Shown here piece after piece: positions 8,972 to 15,736 of a DNA stretch of 64,000 nucleotides; the stretch's first letter is position 1; every line of letters starts with the position of its first letter. The translations under genes and the position numbers were made by a program. The DNA is from Streptomyces sp. NBC_01549. GTDB taxonomy: Bacteria > Actinomycetota > Actinomycetes > Streptomycetales > Streptomycetaceae. The stretch covers positions 4,149,001 through 4,213,000 of the forward strand of contig NZ_JAPEPW010000001.1 of assembly GCF_026339955.1 (NCBI RefSeq), given 5' to 3'. Under the pieces are notes generated by a model, which saw only the letters and a list, made by a program, of their open reading frames with translations, had not been told where the DNA came from and made no database searches.

Positions 8972-10015
8972 ATGACCACTGTTGCTGCTTACGCCGCGCC
9001 CGCCGCGAAGGCTCCGCTGGAGCGGACCACGATCGAGCGGCGCGCGGTCGGTGAATCCGACGTCCTCATCGACATCGAGTTCGCCGGTATCTGTCACTCC
9101 GACATCCACCAGGCCCGCGAGGGCTGGGGTACGGCGATCTTCCCGATGGTGCCCGGTCACGAGATCGCGGGCGTCGTCTCCGAGGTCGGCACGGGTGTCA
9201 CCCGGTACGCGGTGGGGGACCGCGTGGGCGTCGGCTGCATGGTCGACTCCTGCCGCGAGTGCGACAACTGCGAGGCCGGTCTCCAGCAGTACTGCACCGG
9301 CGGCGGCCCGACCTGGACGTACAACGGCGTCGGCAAGGACGGGCAGCCGACCTTCGGCGGCTACTCGCGGAAGGTCGTCGTCGACGAGAACTACGTCGTC
9401 CGCATCCCGGACGGCCTCTCCCTCGACGTCGCCGCCCCGCTGCTGTGCGCCGGCATCACCACCTACTCGCCGCTGAAGCACTGGAACGCCGGTCCCGGCA
9501 AGAAGGTCGCCGTGGTGGGGCTCGGCGGTCTCGGGCACATGGGCGTCAAGATCGCCGCCGCTCTCGGCGCGGAGGTCACCGTCCTGTCCCAGTCGCTGCG
9601 CAAGAAGGACGACGGCCTGAAGCTGGGCGCCACCGACTACCGGGCGACCAGCGACCCGAAGACCTTCGAGGACCTCGAGGGCACGTTCGACGTCATCCTG
9701 AACACGGTGTCGGCGCCGCTCGACTTCGACGCGTACCTGTCGCTGCTGCGCACCGACGGCGTGATGGTGAACGTCGGCATCCCGGAGGAGCCGACCCCGG
9801 TCCTGCTCTCCTCCGTCTTCGGCAACCGCCGTGTCCTGACCAGCTCCAGCATCGGCGGCATCCAGGAGACCCAGGAGATGCTGGACTTCTGCGCCGAGCA
9901 CCGGCTGGGCGCCGAGATCGAACTGATCGACGCGAACCAGATCAACGAGGCGTACGAGCGGGTCGTCAACAGCGACGTCCGCTACCGCTTCGTGATCGAC
10001 ACGGCGACCATCTGA
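8972..10015 (+). CDS. Zinc-dependent NAD(P) alcohol dehydrogenase
   Basis: A 347-residue medium-chain dehydrogenase. The catalytic zinc ligands appear as GICHSD (Cys41) and PGHEIAG. The structural zinc site is four cysteines in CMVDSCRECDNCEAGLQQYC. The nucleotide-binding motif GLGGLGHMGVK follows. Sequence style matches the YahK/cinnamyl-alcohol dehydrogenase group, which interconverts primary alcohols or aldehydes in the cytoplasm. ATG 8972 has TAGGAGAA upstream. Divergent from the shortened MmyB-type regulator; cargo of the transposon-like unit. Confidence 0.9.
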   Translation: MTTVAAYAAPAAKAPLERTTIERRAVGESDVLIDIEFAGICHSDIHQAREGWGTAIFPMVPGHEIAGVVSEVGTGVTRYAVGDRVGVGCMVDSCRECDNCEAGLQQYCTGGGPTWTYNGVGKDGQPTFGGYSRKVVVDENYVVRIPDGLSLDVAAPLLCAGITTYSPLKHWNAGPGKKVAVVGLGGLGHMGVKIAAALGAEVTVLSQSLRKKDDGLKLGATDYRATSDPKTFEDLEGTFDVILNTVSAPLDFDAYLSLLRTDGVMVNVGIPEEPTPVLLSSVFGNRRVLTSSSIGGIQETQEMLDFCAEHRLGAEIELIDANQINEAYERVVNSDVRYRFVIDTATI

Positions 10016-10080
10016 GTCACCGCCGCCGCCTTTGGCCGAGGAGCCGGAGCGGACAGGGGCCGCCGACCAGGGAGGTGTGC

Positions 10081-10115
10081 GCACCCCGGTACCTCCAGCG
10101 GAGGTAGCGGGGTGC
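10081..10115. terminator. Hairpin downstream of the dehydrogenase
   Basis: GCACCCCG pairs with CGGGGTGC and TACCTCC with GGAGGTA around a 3-nt loop, with a single G-G mismatch between the two stems. It lies 66 nt after the dehydrogenase stop. Confidence 0.6.
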
Positions 10116-10268
10116 CGGCCACCAGGCCACCAGGCCGCCGGCATCGGCCCGCCCTTAAGCGCCGGGCACACCGGCGGCAGCCGCGGAGTGCGGGCCCCCG
10201 ACCGCCCGCTGAGGCAACGCCCACCTCAGCCGGTGCCGGGAGTACGTTGGAGAGGGGGAGGTCCCACG

Positions 10269-10652
10269 ATGACCGTGAACCTGAACCACACCATCGTGGC
10301 CGCGCGCGACAGCCGCGCGTCGGCGAGGTTCCTGGCCGACATCCTCGGTCTCCGCGTCAGCCCGGAGTACGGCCCGTTCGTCCCGGTCGCACTGCCCAAC
10401 GGCGTGACCCTCGACTACATGGAGAGCGCCGGGGAGATCCCGCCGCAGCAGTACGCCTTCCTGGTCTCCGAGGACGACTTCGACGAGATCTTCGGCCGCG
10501 TGCGGAACGCGGGCCTGGACTACTGGGCCGACCCGCACCACAGCAGGCCCGGCGAGATCAACACCAACGACGGCGGCCGCGGCACCTACTTCGACGACCC
10601 CAACGGCCACATCCTGGAGATCCTCACCCGCCCCTACGGCAGCGGCGGCTGA
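10269..10652 (+). CDS. VOC (glyoxalase/dioxygenase-fold) protein
   Basis: A 127-residue single-domain VOC protein. It starts LNHTIVAARD, has the FLADILGL helix, and ends with the strand FDDPNGHILEILTRPY, which carries the usual metal-ligand Glu. Members include glyoxalase I, fosfomycin thiol transferases and bleomycin-binding proteins; this sequence is not specific enough to choose. ATG 10269 follows a purine-rich GGGGGAGG site. Cargo of the transposon-like unit; it converges on the beta-lactamase-fold remnant. Confidence 0.8.
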   Translation: MTVNLNHTIVAARDSRASARFLADILGLRVSPEYGPFVPVALPNGVTLDYMESAGEIPPQQYAFLVSEDDFDEIFGRVRNAGLDYWADPHHSRPGEINTNDGGRGTYFDDPNGHILEILTRPYGSGG

Positions 10653-10673
10653 CCCGGCGCCCCGGGCACCCCG

Positions 10674-11315
10674 TCACCCCCGCAGGCCCTTGATCCTCTC
10701 CTGCGCGGCCATCACCAGCTCGACCGCGCGGTTGTCGGACGCCGGCTCACGCATCTGGTTCGTCACGTAGGCGATCGCCATCCGCTCGTCCGGGTCGACC
10801 CAGACCAGCGCGCCGCCCCAGCCGCCCCAGCCGAGGGAGCTGCCGAACAGCCCGTAGCCCAGGCCGTACCGGGAGGGCATGCCGAGGATCCGGTCGACAC
10901 CGTCGAACTGCACCTCCCGGGCCCGAGCGCACCCCTGCGGCGACAGCACCCGCGCCCCGCCGACCGTCCCGCCGCAGGCGAGCAGGGACTGCACGAGGGC
11001 GACCGAACGGGCGTTGCCGAACCCGCTGGCGGCGGGGATCTGGGCGCGCCGCCACGCGAGGGAGTTGCCGTCCCGGACGCGCAGGACGGCGACACCGGCG
11101 TGGGTCGCGTCGCTGTGCCCGGCCCCGGCCGCGTAGTCCTCGTCCCGGCCCGGCGGCGGCACGGTGAGCGCCACCCTCGGGTCGTCCTCGGCACCCAGCC
11201 CGATGTGGAAGTCCGCGCCCAGCGGCCCGGCCACCTCGGCCGCGAAGAACTCGCCCACGCTCCGCCCGGTGATCCGGCGCACCACCTCACCGACCAGGAA
11301 CCCCTGGGTCAGGGA
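10674..11315 (-). pseudogene. Serine hydrolase / class C beta-lactamase-fold, C-terminal remnant
   Basis: The minus-strand frame reads LTQGFLVGEVVRRITGRSVG, then a loop and GLGYGLFGSSLGWGGWGGAL, ending NRAVELVMAAQERIKGL. These match the C-terminal half of EstB/penicillin-binding-fold esterases. The N-terminal part with the SxxK nucleophile is missing. Near 11312-11316 the sequence passes directly into the ISL3 transposase remnant, marking a deletion or recombination junction inside the transposon-like unit. It has no start codon of its own and should be inactive. Confidence 0.75.
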
Positions 11316-11768
11316 GCCTCGGCATCCGCCCAGACCCGGGCGACCACGGCGCCGACCGTGCGCCATCCGATCCGCATCAGCTGGGTGACGGCCGTCTTCG
11401 AGCAGCAGGTGGCCAGCCAGGCGACCTGCGTGTCGAAGGCGTAGGTGTGCCCGGCTCCGTGCCGGGCCCAGGGCACCGCCGCCACGGTCACCCCGTGCTC
11501 GGGGCAGGACACCCGCGGCGCGTCGGCCTCGATGAAAGCCCGGACGACGCCCAGGTCAAGCGCCCGCCAGCGCCGCCGGCCCTCACCGTTGTCGTACTTC
11601 GCGCACCGCCGCTCGCAAACCCCGCATCGCTGCCGGCGGCCCTTCGCAGGCCGGGCGTGGGCCACGATCACCAGCACGCCGTCGTCGTCACCGGCCTCGC
11701 TCTCCTCGGCCTCGACCTGCTCGATCACTGTCTTTTCGACACCGAACAGCCGGACCCATATCCTCTTA
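11312..11768 (-). pseudogene. ISL3-family transposase, N-terminal remnant
   Basis: About 150 residues remain. RCGVCERRCAKYDNGEG is the Cys-containing N-terminal motif, GRRRWRALDLG is highly typical of ISL3 transposases, and VAWLATCCSKTAVTQLMRI is the helix-turn-helix region. The sequence stops at ADAEA just before the DDE catalytic domain, where it fuses to the serine hydrolase remnant. No clear start codon is seen before LFGVEKTVIEQ. Full ISL3 transposases are 400-550 residues, so this copy cannot catalyse transposition. It lies about 95 bp inside the right terminal repeat, the normal place for this gene. Confidence 0.85.
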
Positions 11769-11773
11769 TCTTG

Positions 11774-11839
11774 CACGCCGTATCCCACACTGTTCGTTTC
11801 GGTCCTTAAGTAGTCGAAACGTACTCCGGATACGGCGTG
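11774..11839. repeat. Nested inverted repeats inside the right end
   Basis: CACGCCGTATCC (11774-11785) is the inverse of 11828-11839, and between them CGTTTCG (11795-11801) is the inverse of 11815-11821. The pair lies between the transposase start and the right terminal repeat. It could be a subterminal transposase-binding site or a transcript-blocking hairpin; the left end has no equivalent. Confidence 0.6.
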
Positions 11840-11862
11840 TTCTGCACATACGCCCAGGTCAG

Positions 11863-11896
11863 CGACCCACGGAAGCGACAGGAGAGCCCCATTTCC
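11863..11896 (-). repeat. Right terminal inverted repeat plus target duplication
   Basis: 11863-11888 is the right terminal inverted repeat (mate of 4874-4899). 11889-11896 is the second CCATTTCC copy. Confidence 0.9.
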
Positions 11897-12432
11897 CGCA
11901 CCCGCCGTACGACCTCCGGGTCGACCTCGTCGAGCGTGCGATACGGGCCGGCCACGGCCGAGGCGAAGACGTCGACCCAGCCGTCGATGTCGCCGGCGGC
12001 CAGGGCGCCGCCCCAGCGGTTCTTGATGTCCAGGGTCCAGGAGTCGGTGTCCTCGGGGTCGGTGATCCCGGCGCCGCTCACGACGAGCGCGCGGACGAGG
12101 TCCGGGTGCTCCAGCGCGGTGTCGACCGCGGTGGCCCCGCCCATCGACATTCCGACGAGGGCCGCGGGGCCCGTGTCGAGGTGGCGCAGGAGGGCGGCGA
12201 GGTCGTCGGTGGGGCGGAAGGGCTTCGTCGCGTTGGCGGACCGGCCGTGGCCGCGGGCGTCGGGCGCGATCACCCGATGGCCGACCGCGAGGAGCGGCAC
12301 CAGGTCGTCCCACATGCGGTGGTCGGTGAAGCCGCCGTGCAGCAGCACCAGCGGGGGGCCCGTGCCGACCTCGCGGTAGGCGAGCGGGCCGTCGGCGGAC
12401 TCGAACATGAACACCTGAGAGGCATCAGTCAT
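11889..12432 (-). pseudogene. Alpha/beta hydrolase, N-terminal part (split gene)
   Basis: Starts at ATG 12432 (MTDASQVFMFESADG). It contains the oxyanion motif LLHGG, the strand-helix DARGHGRS and the nucleophile elbow GMSMGG (catalytic Ser), followed by the cap region up to VRRVREM. There the gene is cut: the frame runs 80 nt more through the transposon end and stops at 11806. The catalytic Asp and His are on the other part at 4588-4873. The two parts form a 273-residue hydrolase of ordinary length. It is divergent from a MarR gene, a common pairing in which the regulator represses the hydrolase. Confidence 0.85.
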
Positions 12433-12480
12433 GACAACTAAGGTGTCATGTTGGGGCCGACTTGGCAACCAAGGTGTCAT
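12430..12480. promoter_or_regulatory. Putative MarR operators
   Basis: A 15-bp direct repeat CAACYAAGGTGTCAT occurs at 12435-12449 and 12466-12480, spaced 31 bp (three helical turns). The second overlaps CTTGG-CAA-CCAAG and the first overlaps ATGACA and TGTCAT, both dyads. The sites sit between the divergent hydrolase and MarR genes. Confidence 0.55.
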
Positions 12481-12489
12481 CCTGTCTCT

Positions 12490-12993
12490 GTGACCGACGA
12501 CAGCAAGCCCGACCACGCCGAGCGCGACGAGAACGAACCCCTCTCGCCCGACGACCTCGCCCCCCGCCTCTACGAGGTGTTCGCCGTGCTGGGGCCCCTG
12601 TACCGGCGCGTGAGCCGCAAGGTGGAGCTCAACGAGCCGATCGAAGGCCTGTCCATCGGCGTGCGCGCCGTACTGGACCTCCTGCGCGCGCAAGGGCCCC
12701 TGACAGTTCCCCAGATGGGGCGCGCGCAGGCGCTCAGCCGTCAGTTCGTGCAGCGGATGGTCAACGAGGCGGCGGCCCACGGGCTGGTCGAGGCCATCGC
12801 CAACCCCGCGCACCAGCGGTCCTCGCTGATCCGGCTGACCGACGACGGCCGTTCGGCCATCGACGCGGTGATCACCCGCGAGAGCGCGCTGCTGAAGCGG
12901 GTGGGCGGCGACCTGACCGACGCGGACGTGCAGACGTGTGTACGGGTGCTGACGCGCATGCTGGAGGTCTTCGAGGACGTGGACGTCAACTGA
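12490..12993 (+). CDS. MarR-family transcriptional regulator
   Basis: A 167-residue winged-helix protein. The helix-turn-helix is in GPLTVPQMGRAQALSRQFVQ, and the wing in IANPAHQRSSLIRLTDDGR. GTG 12490 is in frame with the family start; a longer frame from 12448 overlaps the proposed operators. MarR dimers bind small aromatic or toxic ligands and control adjacent genes. The likely target is the hydrolase it faces, now split by the insertion, so the regulator may have lost its main target. Confidence 0.85.
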   Translation: MTDDSKPDHAERDENEPLSPDDLAPRLYEVFAVLGPLYRRVSRKVELNEPIEGLSIGVRAVLDLLRAQGPLTVPQMGRAQALSRQFVQRMVNEAAAHGLVEAIANPAHQRSSLIRLTDDGRSAIDAVITRESALLKRVGGDLTDADVQTCVRVLTRMLEVFEDVDVN

Positions 12994-13014
12994 CGGCCGG
13001 GCCCGAAGGGCGGC

Positions 13015-13217
13015 TCAGCGACGGGTGCCGAGCCCGCCCAGCGTCCTCAACTGCAGCCACAGCAACAGCCGTTCGTCGGGATCGTCGAGGTCGATGCCGA
13101 GCTGCTGCTGGGCCTGCCGCAGCCGGTAGCGGCAGGTGTTGGCGTGGACGGCGAGCAGCCGCGCCGCGTCCGTCATGTCGCAGCCCCCGTCCAGCCAGGC
13201 GACGAGGGTGGCCCTCG
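13015..13217 (-). pseudogene. PucR-type regulator, C-terminal helix-turn-helix remnant
   Basis: The minus frame reads ATLVAWLDGGCDMTDAARLL, AVHANTCRYRLRQAQQQLGI and DLDDPDERLLLWLQLRTL, which is the PucR C-terminal DNA-binding domain. The rest of the protein (usually 400-500 residues) is gone. It abuts, head to head, a plus-strand fragment of a different gene, so two gene ends have been fused. Confidence 0.75.
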
Positions 13218-13226
13218 CGGCCCTGC

Positions 13227-13423
13227 TGGGCTTCGCCCTCCCCGGCGACACCTCCGCCTCCAGCCGCTACTTCACAGAGGACATCACCGAGCCCTTCGTC
13301 CTCGACGACGGCCATCTGCCGGTGCCGCGCACCCCGGGCATCGGGACCGAGCCGCTGCCGGAGGCGCTGCGCCGCTTCACCACCGCCCGGCGGGACCTGT
13401 ACGGAGGCCGCGCCGAGCGGTGA
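13227..13423 (+). pseudogene. o-Succinylbenzoate synthase / N-acylamino acid racemase, C-terminal remnant
   Basis: The frame ending at 13421-13423 reads SRYFTEDITEPFVLDDGHLP then VPRTPGIGTEPLPEALRRFT. This is the C-terminal tail of the MenC/N-acylamino acid racemase branch of the enolase superfamily. The catalytic barrel and the start are missing. It begins where the PucR fragment ends. Confidence 0.65.
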
Positions 13424-13426
13424 CGT

Positions 13427-13432
13427 TAGATT
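13427..13432 (+). promoter_or_regulatory. -10 box for a leaderless transcript
   Basis: TAGATT ends 6 nt before GTG 13439 and no ribosome site is visible, so transcription probably starts at the start codon. Confidence 0.45.
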
Positions 13433-13438
13433 GATCCC

Positions 13439-14227
13439 GTGCTCTCTCGCCTCACACGCCTCCAGGCCATCGCCGTCTGCGCCGTTCCCGGCGTGGCCCT
13501 GCTCGCCACGGCGGCGTTCGCGCCGCTGCCGTTCTCCGTGGCGCAGCCCGGCATGACGGCGAACGTCCTCGGCGAGAACAAGGGCGACCCGGTGATCACC
13601 ATCAGCGGAGCGCCCACCCGCACGACGAGCGGGCAGCTGCGGATGACGACGATCGAGGCGACCGGGCCGGACGCGAGCGTCAGCCTCGGTGACGTGATCG
13701 ACGGCTGGTTCCGCACGGACCGGGCCGTGATGCCGCGCGACTCGGTCTACCCGAGCGGGAACTCCGTCAAGGAGATCGAGCAGCACAACGCCGACCAGAT
13801 GAAGCAGTCCCAGGACGCGGCCACCGAGGCGGCCCTGTCCTATCTGCACGAGAAGAACGACGTGAAGGTCACGCTCAAGCTGGCCGACGTCGGCGGACCC
13901 AGCGCCGGACTGCTCTTCACGCTCGGGATCATCGACAAGCTGGACGGCGACGGCCGCGGCGGCGACCTCACGGGCGGTCGCACCGTCGCGGGTACGGGGA
14001 CGATCGACGCCGACGGGAAGGTCGGCGCGGTCGGCGGGGTCGGCCTGAAGACGCAGGCCGCCCGGCGCGACGGCGCGACGGTCTTCCTGGTCCCGAAGGC
14101 GGAGTGCTCGGACGCCAAGTCGGAACTGCCCAAGGGGCTGCGACTGGTTCCGGTGACCACGCTCAAGGGCGCGGTCGAGTCGCTGGTCTCCCTGGAGAAG
14201 GGGAAGGGCTCGGTCCCCAGCTGTTAG
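13439..14227 (+). CDS. Membrane-anchored Lon-like (S16) protease
   Basis: 262 residues. An N-terminal hydrophobic anchor (AIAVCAVPGVALLATAAFA) precedes an extracytoplasmic domain. The S16 dyad is visible: Ser155 in DVGGPSAGLLFTLG and Lys204 in GAVGGVGLKTQAA. The layout resembles YlbL-type exported Lon-like proteases but no clear PDZ domain is seen, so it is shorter than YlbL. It likely trims secreted or membrane proteins. The stop overlaps by 4 nt the stop of a small minus-strand gene. Confidence 0.8.
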   Translation: MLSRLTRLQAIAVCAVPGVALLATAAFAPLPFSVAQPGMTANVLGENKGDPVITISGAPTRTTSGQLRMTTIEATGPDASVSLGDVIDGWFRTDRAVMPRDSVYPSGNSVKEIEQHNADQMKQSQDAATEAALSYLHEKNDVKVTLKLADVGGPSAGLLFTLGIIDKLDGDGRGGDLTGGRTVAGTGTIDADGKVGAVGGVGLKTQAARRDGATVFLVPKAECSDAKSELPKGLRLVPVTTLKGAVESLVSLEKGKGSVPSC

Positions 14228-14412
14228 TGCGCGACGGCGACGCGGGGTGCGGCGGCGAGGCGCAGGCCGACCTCTACGAGGGTCCAGCCGAGGCGCGTCC
14301 GCAGTTCGCCGGGGCGGCGGGCGGAGGTGGCCAGGCGGTGGGCTTCGGCCTGGGCCCGGAGCTCGGCGGCGCGGGCATGGTGCAGGGCGAGGTGGGTTTC
14401 GGCGTGCGTCAT
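14224..14412 (-). CDS. Small hypothetical protein coupled to an ArsR regulator
   Basis: 62 residues (MTHAETHLALHHARAAELRA then GWTLVEVGLRLAAAP), helical, with a His-rich N-terminus and an amphipathic C-terminus. I do not recognise the family. Its ATG overlaps the stop of the upstream ArsR-like gene in an ATGA arrangement, so the two are probably translated together; the partner suggests a link to that regulator's function, which is unknown. Confidence 0.65.
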   Translation of the reverse strand: MTHAETHLALHHARAAELRAQAEAHRLATSARRPGELRTRLGWTLVEVGLRLAAAPRVAVAH

Positions 14413-15011
14413 TGGTGCGTCTCCGTTCGGTCCTGCGTGACGGGGAAGGCGTGGGTGTGGATGCGGACCTGTGCGGCCTCGGCGGCATCCTCGGTGGCGG
14501 GCAGGTCGCGGTAGCTGTCGACGAGCGCGTGCATCTTCTGGATGAGTTCGCGGGTGAGTTCGGGTGTCAGCCGTAGCGTCTCGCTGCTCATGTCCCAGAC
14601 CCCGGACCATTCTTCCGGCCACTGGGTCCGGTTGCCCATCCAGGTCGACAGGTCCCGGGTCTGCGTGGTCGCGACCTCGTGGAGGTACATGTCGGCGGCC
14701 CCGCGCACGACCGGGTCGGTGTCCGTGAGTAGAGAGTCGTCGAAACTCAGGCCCCGGTGGACCGCCTTCCACCACCGCTCCCGTCCCTTGCCCCGCTCGG
14801 GGGCGTCCTCGACGAAGCCGTGTGCGGCCAGCTGCCGCAGGTGGTAGCTGGTGGCACCGCTCGACTCACCCAGCTTCTCGGCGAGCTGTGACGCGGTGGC
14901 CGGACCACCGAAGCGCAGAGCGTCCAGGAGCTGCATGCGCAAGGGGTGTGCGAGCCCGCGCAGTGAGCGGGCGTCGAGATTGCGGACCCGTGGATCCCGA
15001 GGCTCTTCCAT
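14409..15011 (-). CDS. ArsR-family winged-helix regulator
   Basis: 200 residues. The N-terminal winged helix (LAHPLRMQLLDALRFGGPA, TASQLAEKLGESSGATSYHL) is typical of ArsR/HTH_20 regulators. The C-terminal two thirds is a helical effector domain with many Trp (WMGNRTQWPEEWSGVWDM). ATG 15011 is chosen because the longer frame begins inside the repeated upstream TTGCAA boxes. In Streptomyces such genes often precede MFS exporters; here the partner is a 62-residue protein. Autoregulation is likely from the repeats directly upstream. Confidence 0.8.
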   Translation of the reverse strand: MEEPRDPRVRNLDARSLRGLAHPLRMQLLDALRFGGPATASQLAEKLGESSGATSYHLRQLAAHGFVEDAPERGKGRERWWKAVHRGLSFDDSLLTDTDPVVRGAADMYLHEVATTQTRDLSTWMGNRTQWPEEWSGVWDMSSETLRLTPELTRELIQKMHALVDSYRDLPATEDAAEAAQVRIHTHAFPVTQDRTETHQ

Positions 15012-15063
15012 GCATGCAAAGGTAGCGTTGCAAAGGAGTGGTTGCAAGGGTTTCTTTGCAGCC
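15012..15063. promoter_or_regulatory. TTGCAA repeat cluster (probable ArsR operator)
   Basis: Four TGCAA-containing boxes occur in 52 bp: GCATGCAAAGG, GTTGCAAAGG, GTTGCAAGGG and inverted CTTTGCAG. They sit immediately upstream of the ArsR-like start. Confidence 0.5.
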
Positions 15064-15142
15064 ACCCCTTTGGAAGGTGTGGGCGCTCAGCCCCCCTTCG
15101 CGAACCGGAGAGCGTCCATTCACGCCACATCCCGGTCCTCGG

Positions 15143-15613
15143 TCAGTGCTCGGTCGCCGCCTGCTTCACCAGCGGGATGATCCGCAGCGGAACGGGGTTC
15201 TCCATGACGATCGCCGTGGAGGCCCGGACGATGCCATCAAAACCGACGACCCGGTCGATCACACGTTGGAGATCGGCGTTCGAGCGGGCCACCAGCCGGC
15301 ACAGCATGTCGCCGCTGCCGGTGGTCGTGTGCAGCTCCAGCACCTCGGGGACGGTCGTCAAGTGCGCCCGTACGTCGGGGCCTTGTCCCTGCCGGATCTG
15401 CAGGGTCGCGAAGGCCGTGACGGGGTAGCCGAGCGCGGCCGGATCCACCTGCGGACCGAATCCCCGGATGACTCCATTCGATTGAAGGCGGTCGAGCCGG
15501 GCCTGCACGGTGCCGCGCGCGACCCCGAGCCGCCGGGACATCTCCAGCACGCCGATACGCGGCTCCTCGGCCAGCAGCACGATGAGCCGGCCGTCCAGGT
15601 GATCGATTGCCAT
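15143..15613 (-). CDS. Lrp/AsnC-family regulator beside hppD
   Basis: 156 residues. N-terminal helix-turn-helix (LEMSRRLGVARGTVQARLDR) followed by the RAM ligand domain (LELHTTTGSGDMLCRLVARS). It is transcribed away from the 4-hydroxyphenylpyruvate dioxygenase gene across 123 bp, so it probably controls that gene in response to an amino acid such as tyrosine or phenylalanine. In the shared gap GTGCGG (15659) and TGCGCAC (15703) form a loose dyad. Downstream of the stop the sequence repeats with an 11-nt period. Confidence 0.85.
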   Translation of the reverse strand: MAIDHLDGRLIVLLAEEPRIGVLEMSRRLGVARGTVQARLDRLQSNGVIRGFGPQVDPAALGYPVTAFATLQIRQGQGPDVRAHLTTVPEVLELHTTTGSGDMLCRLVARSNADLQRVIDRVVGFDGIVRASTAIVMENPVPLRIIPLVKQAATEH

Positions 15614-15736
15614 GCCGCCCTCCCCGGGTGGTCATCATGTACAGAACGCCCGCCGAAGCGTGCGGTTTACTGAGCACATTGTCCAGCCTGATCGTGAACT
15701 ATTGCGCACCTTGTGGAACGGGGGGAGTCTGCGGCC

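Larger units (their letters stand above)
4874..11888. mobile_element. 7,015-bp ISL3-ended transposon-like unit carrying cargo genes
   Basis: The ends are inverted repeats of 26 bp: both begin GGCTCTCCTGTCG, differ at two positions, and continue TCCGTGGGTCG. The unit is flanked by an 8-bp direct repeat CCATTTCC (4866-4873 and 11889-11896). An 8-bp duplication and ends starting GGC are known features of the ISL3 family, and a truncated ISL3 transposase gene lies beside the right end. Contents in order: S8 protease, shortened MmyB-type regulator, zinc alcohol dehydrogenase, VOC protein, beta-lactamase-fold remnant, transposase remnant. It interrupts an alpha/beta hydrolase gene. With only a partial transposase it should be immobile unless helped in trans. 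Confidence 0.9.

Noticed and set aside
11806..12432. Complete short alpha/beta hydrolase of 208 residues
   Set aside because: The last 27 residues are read from the transposon end repeat; the catalytic Asp and His are missing, so it is a truncated frame.
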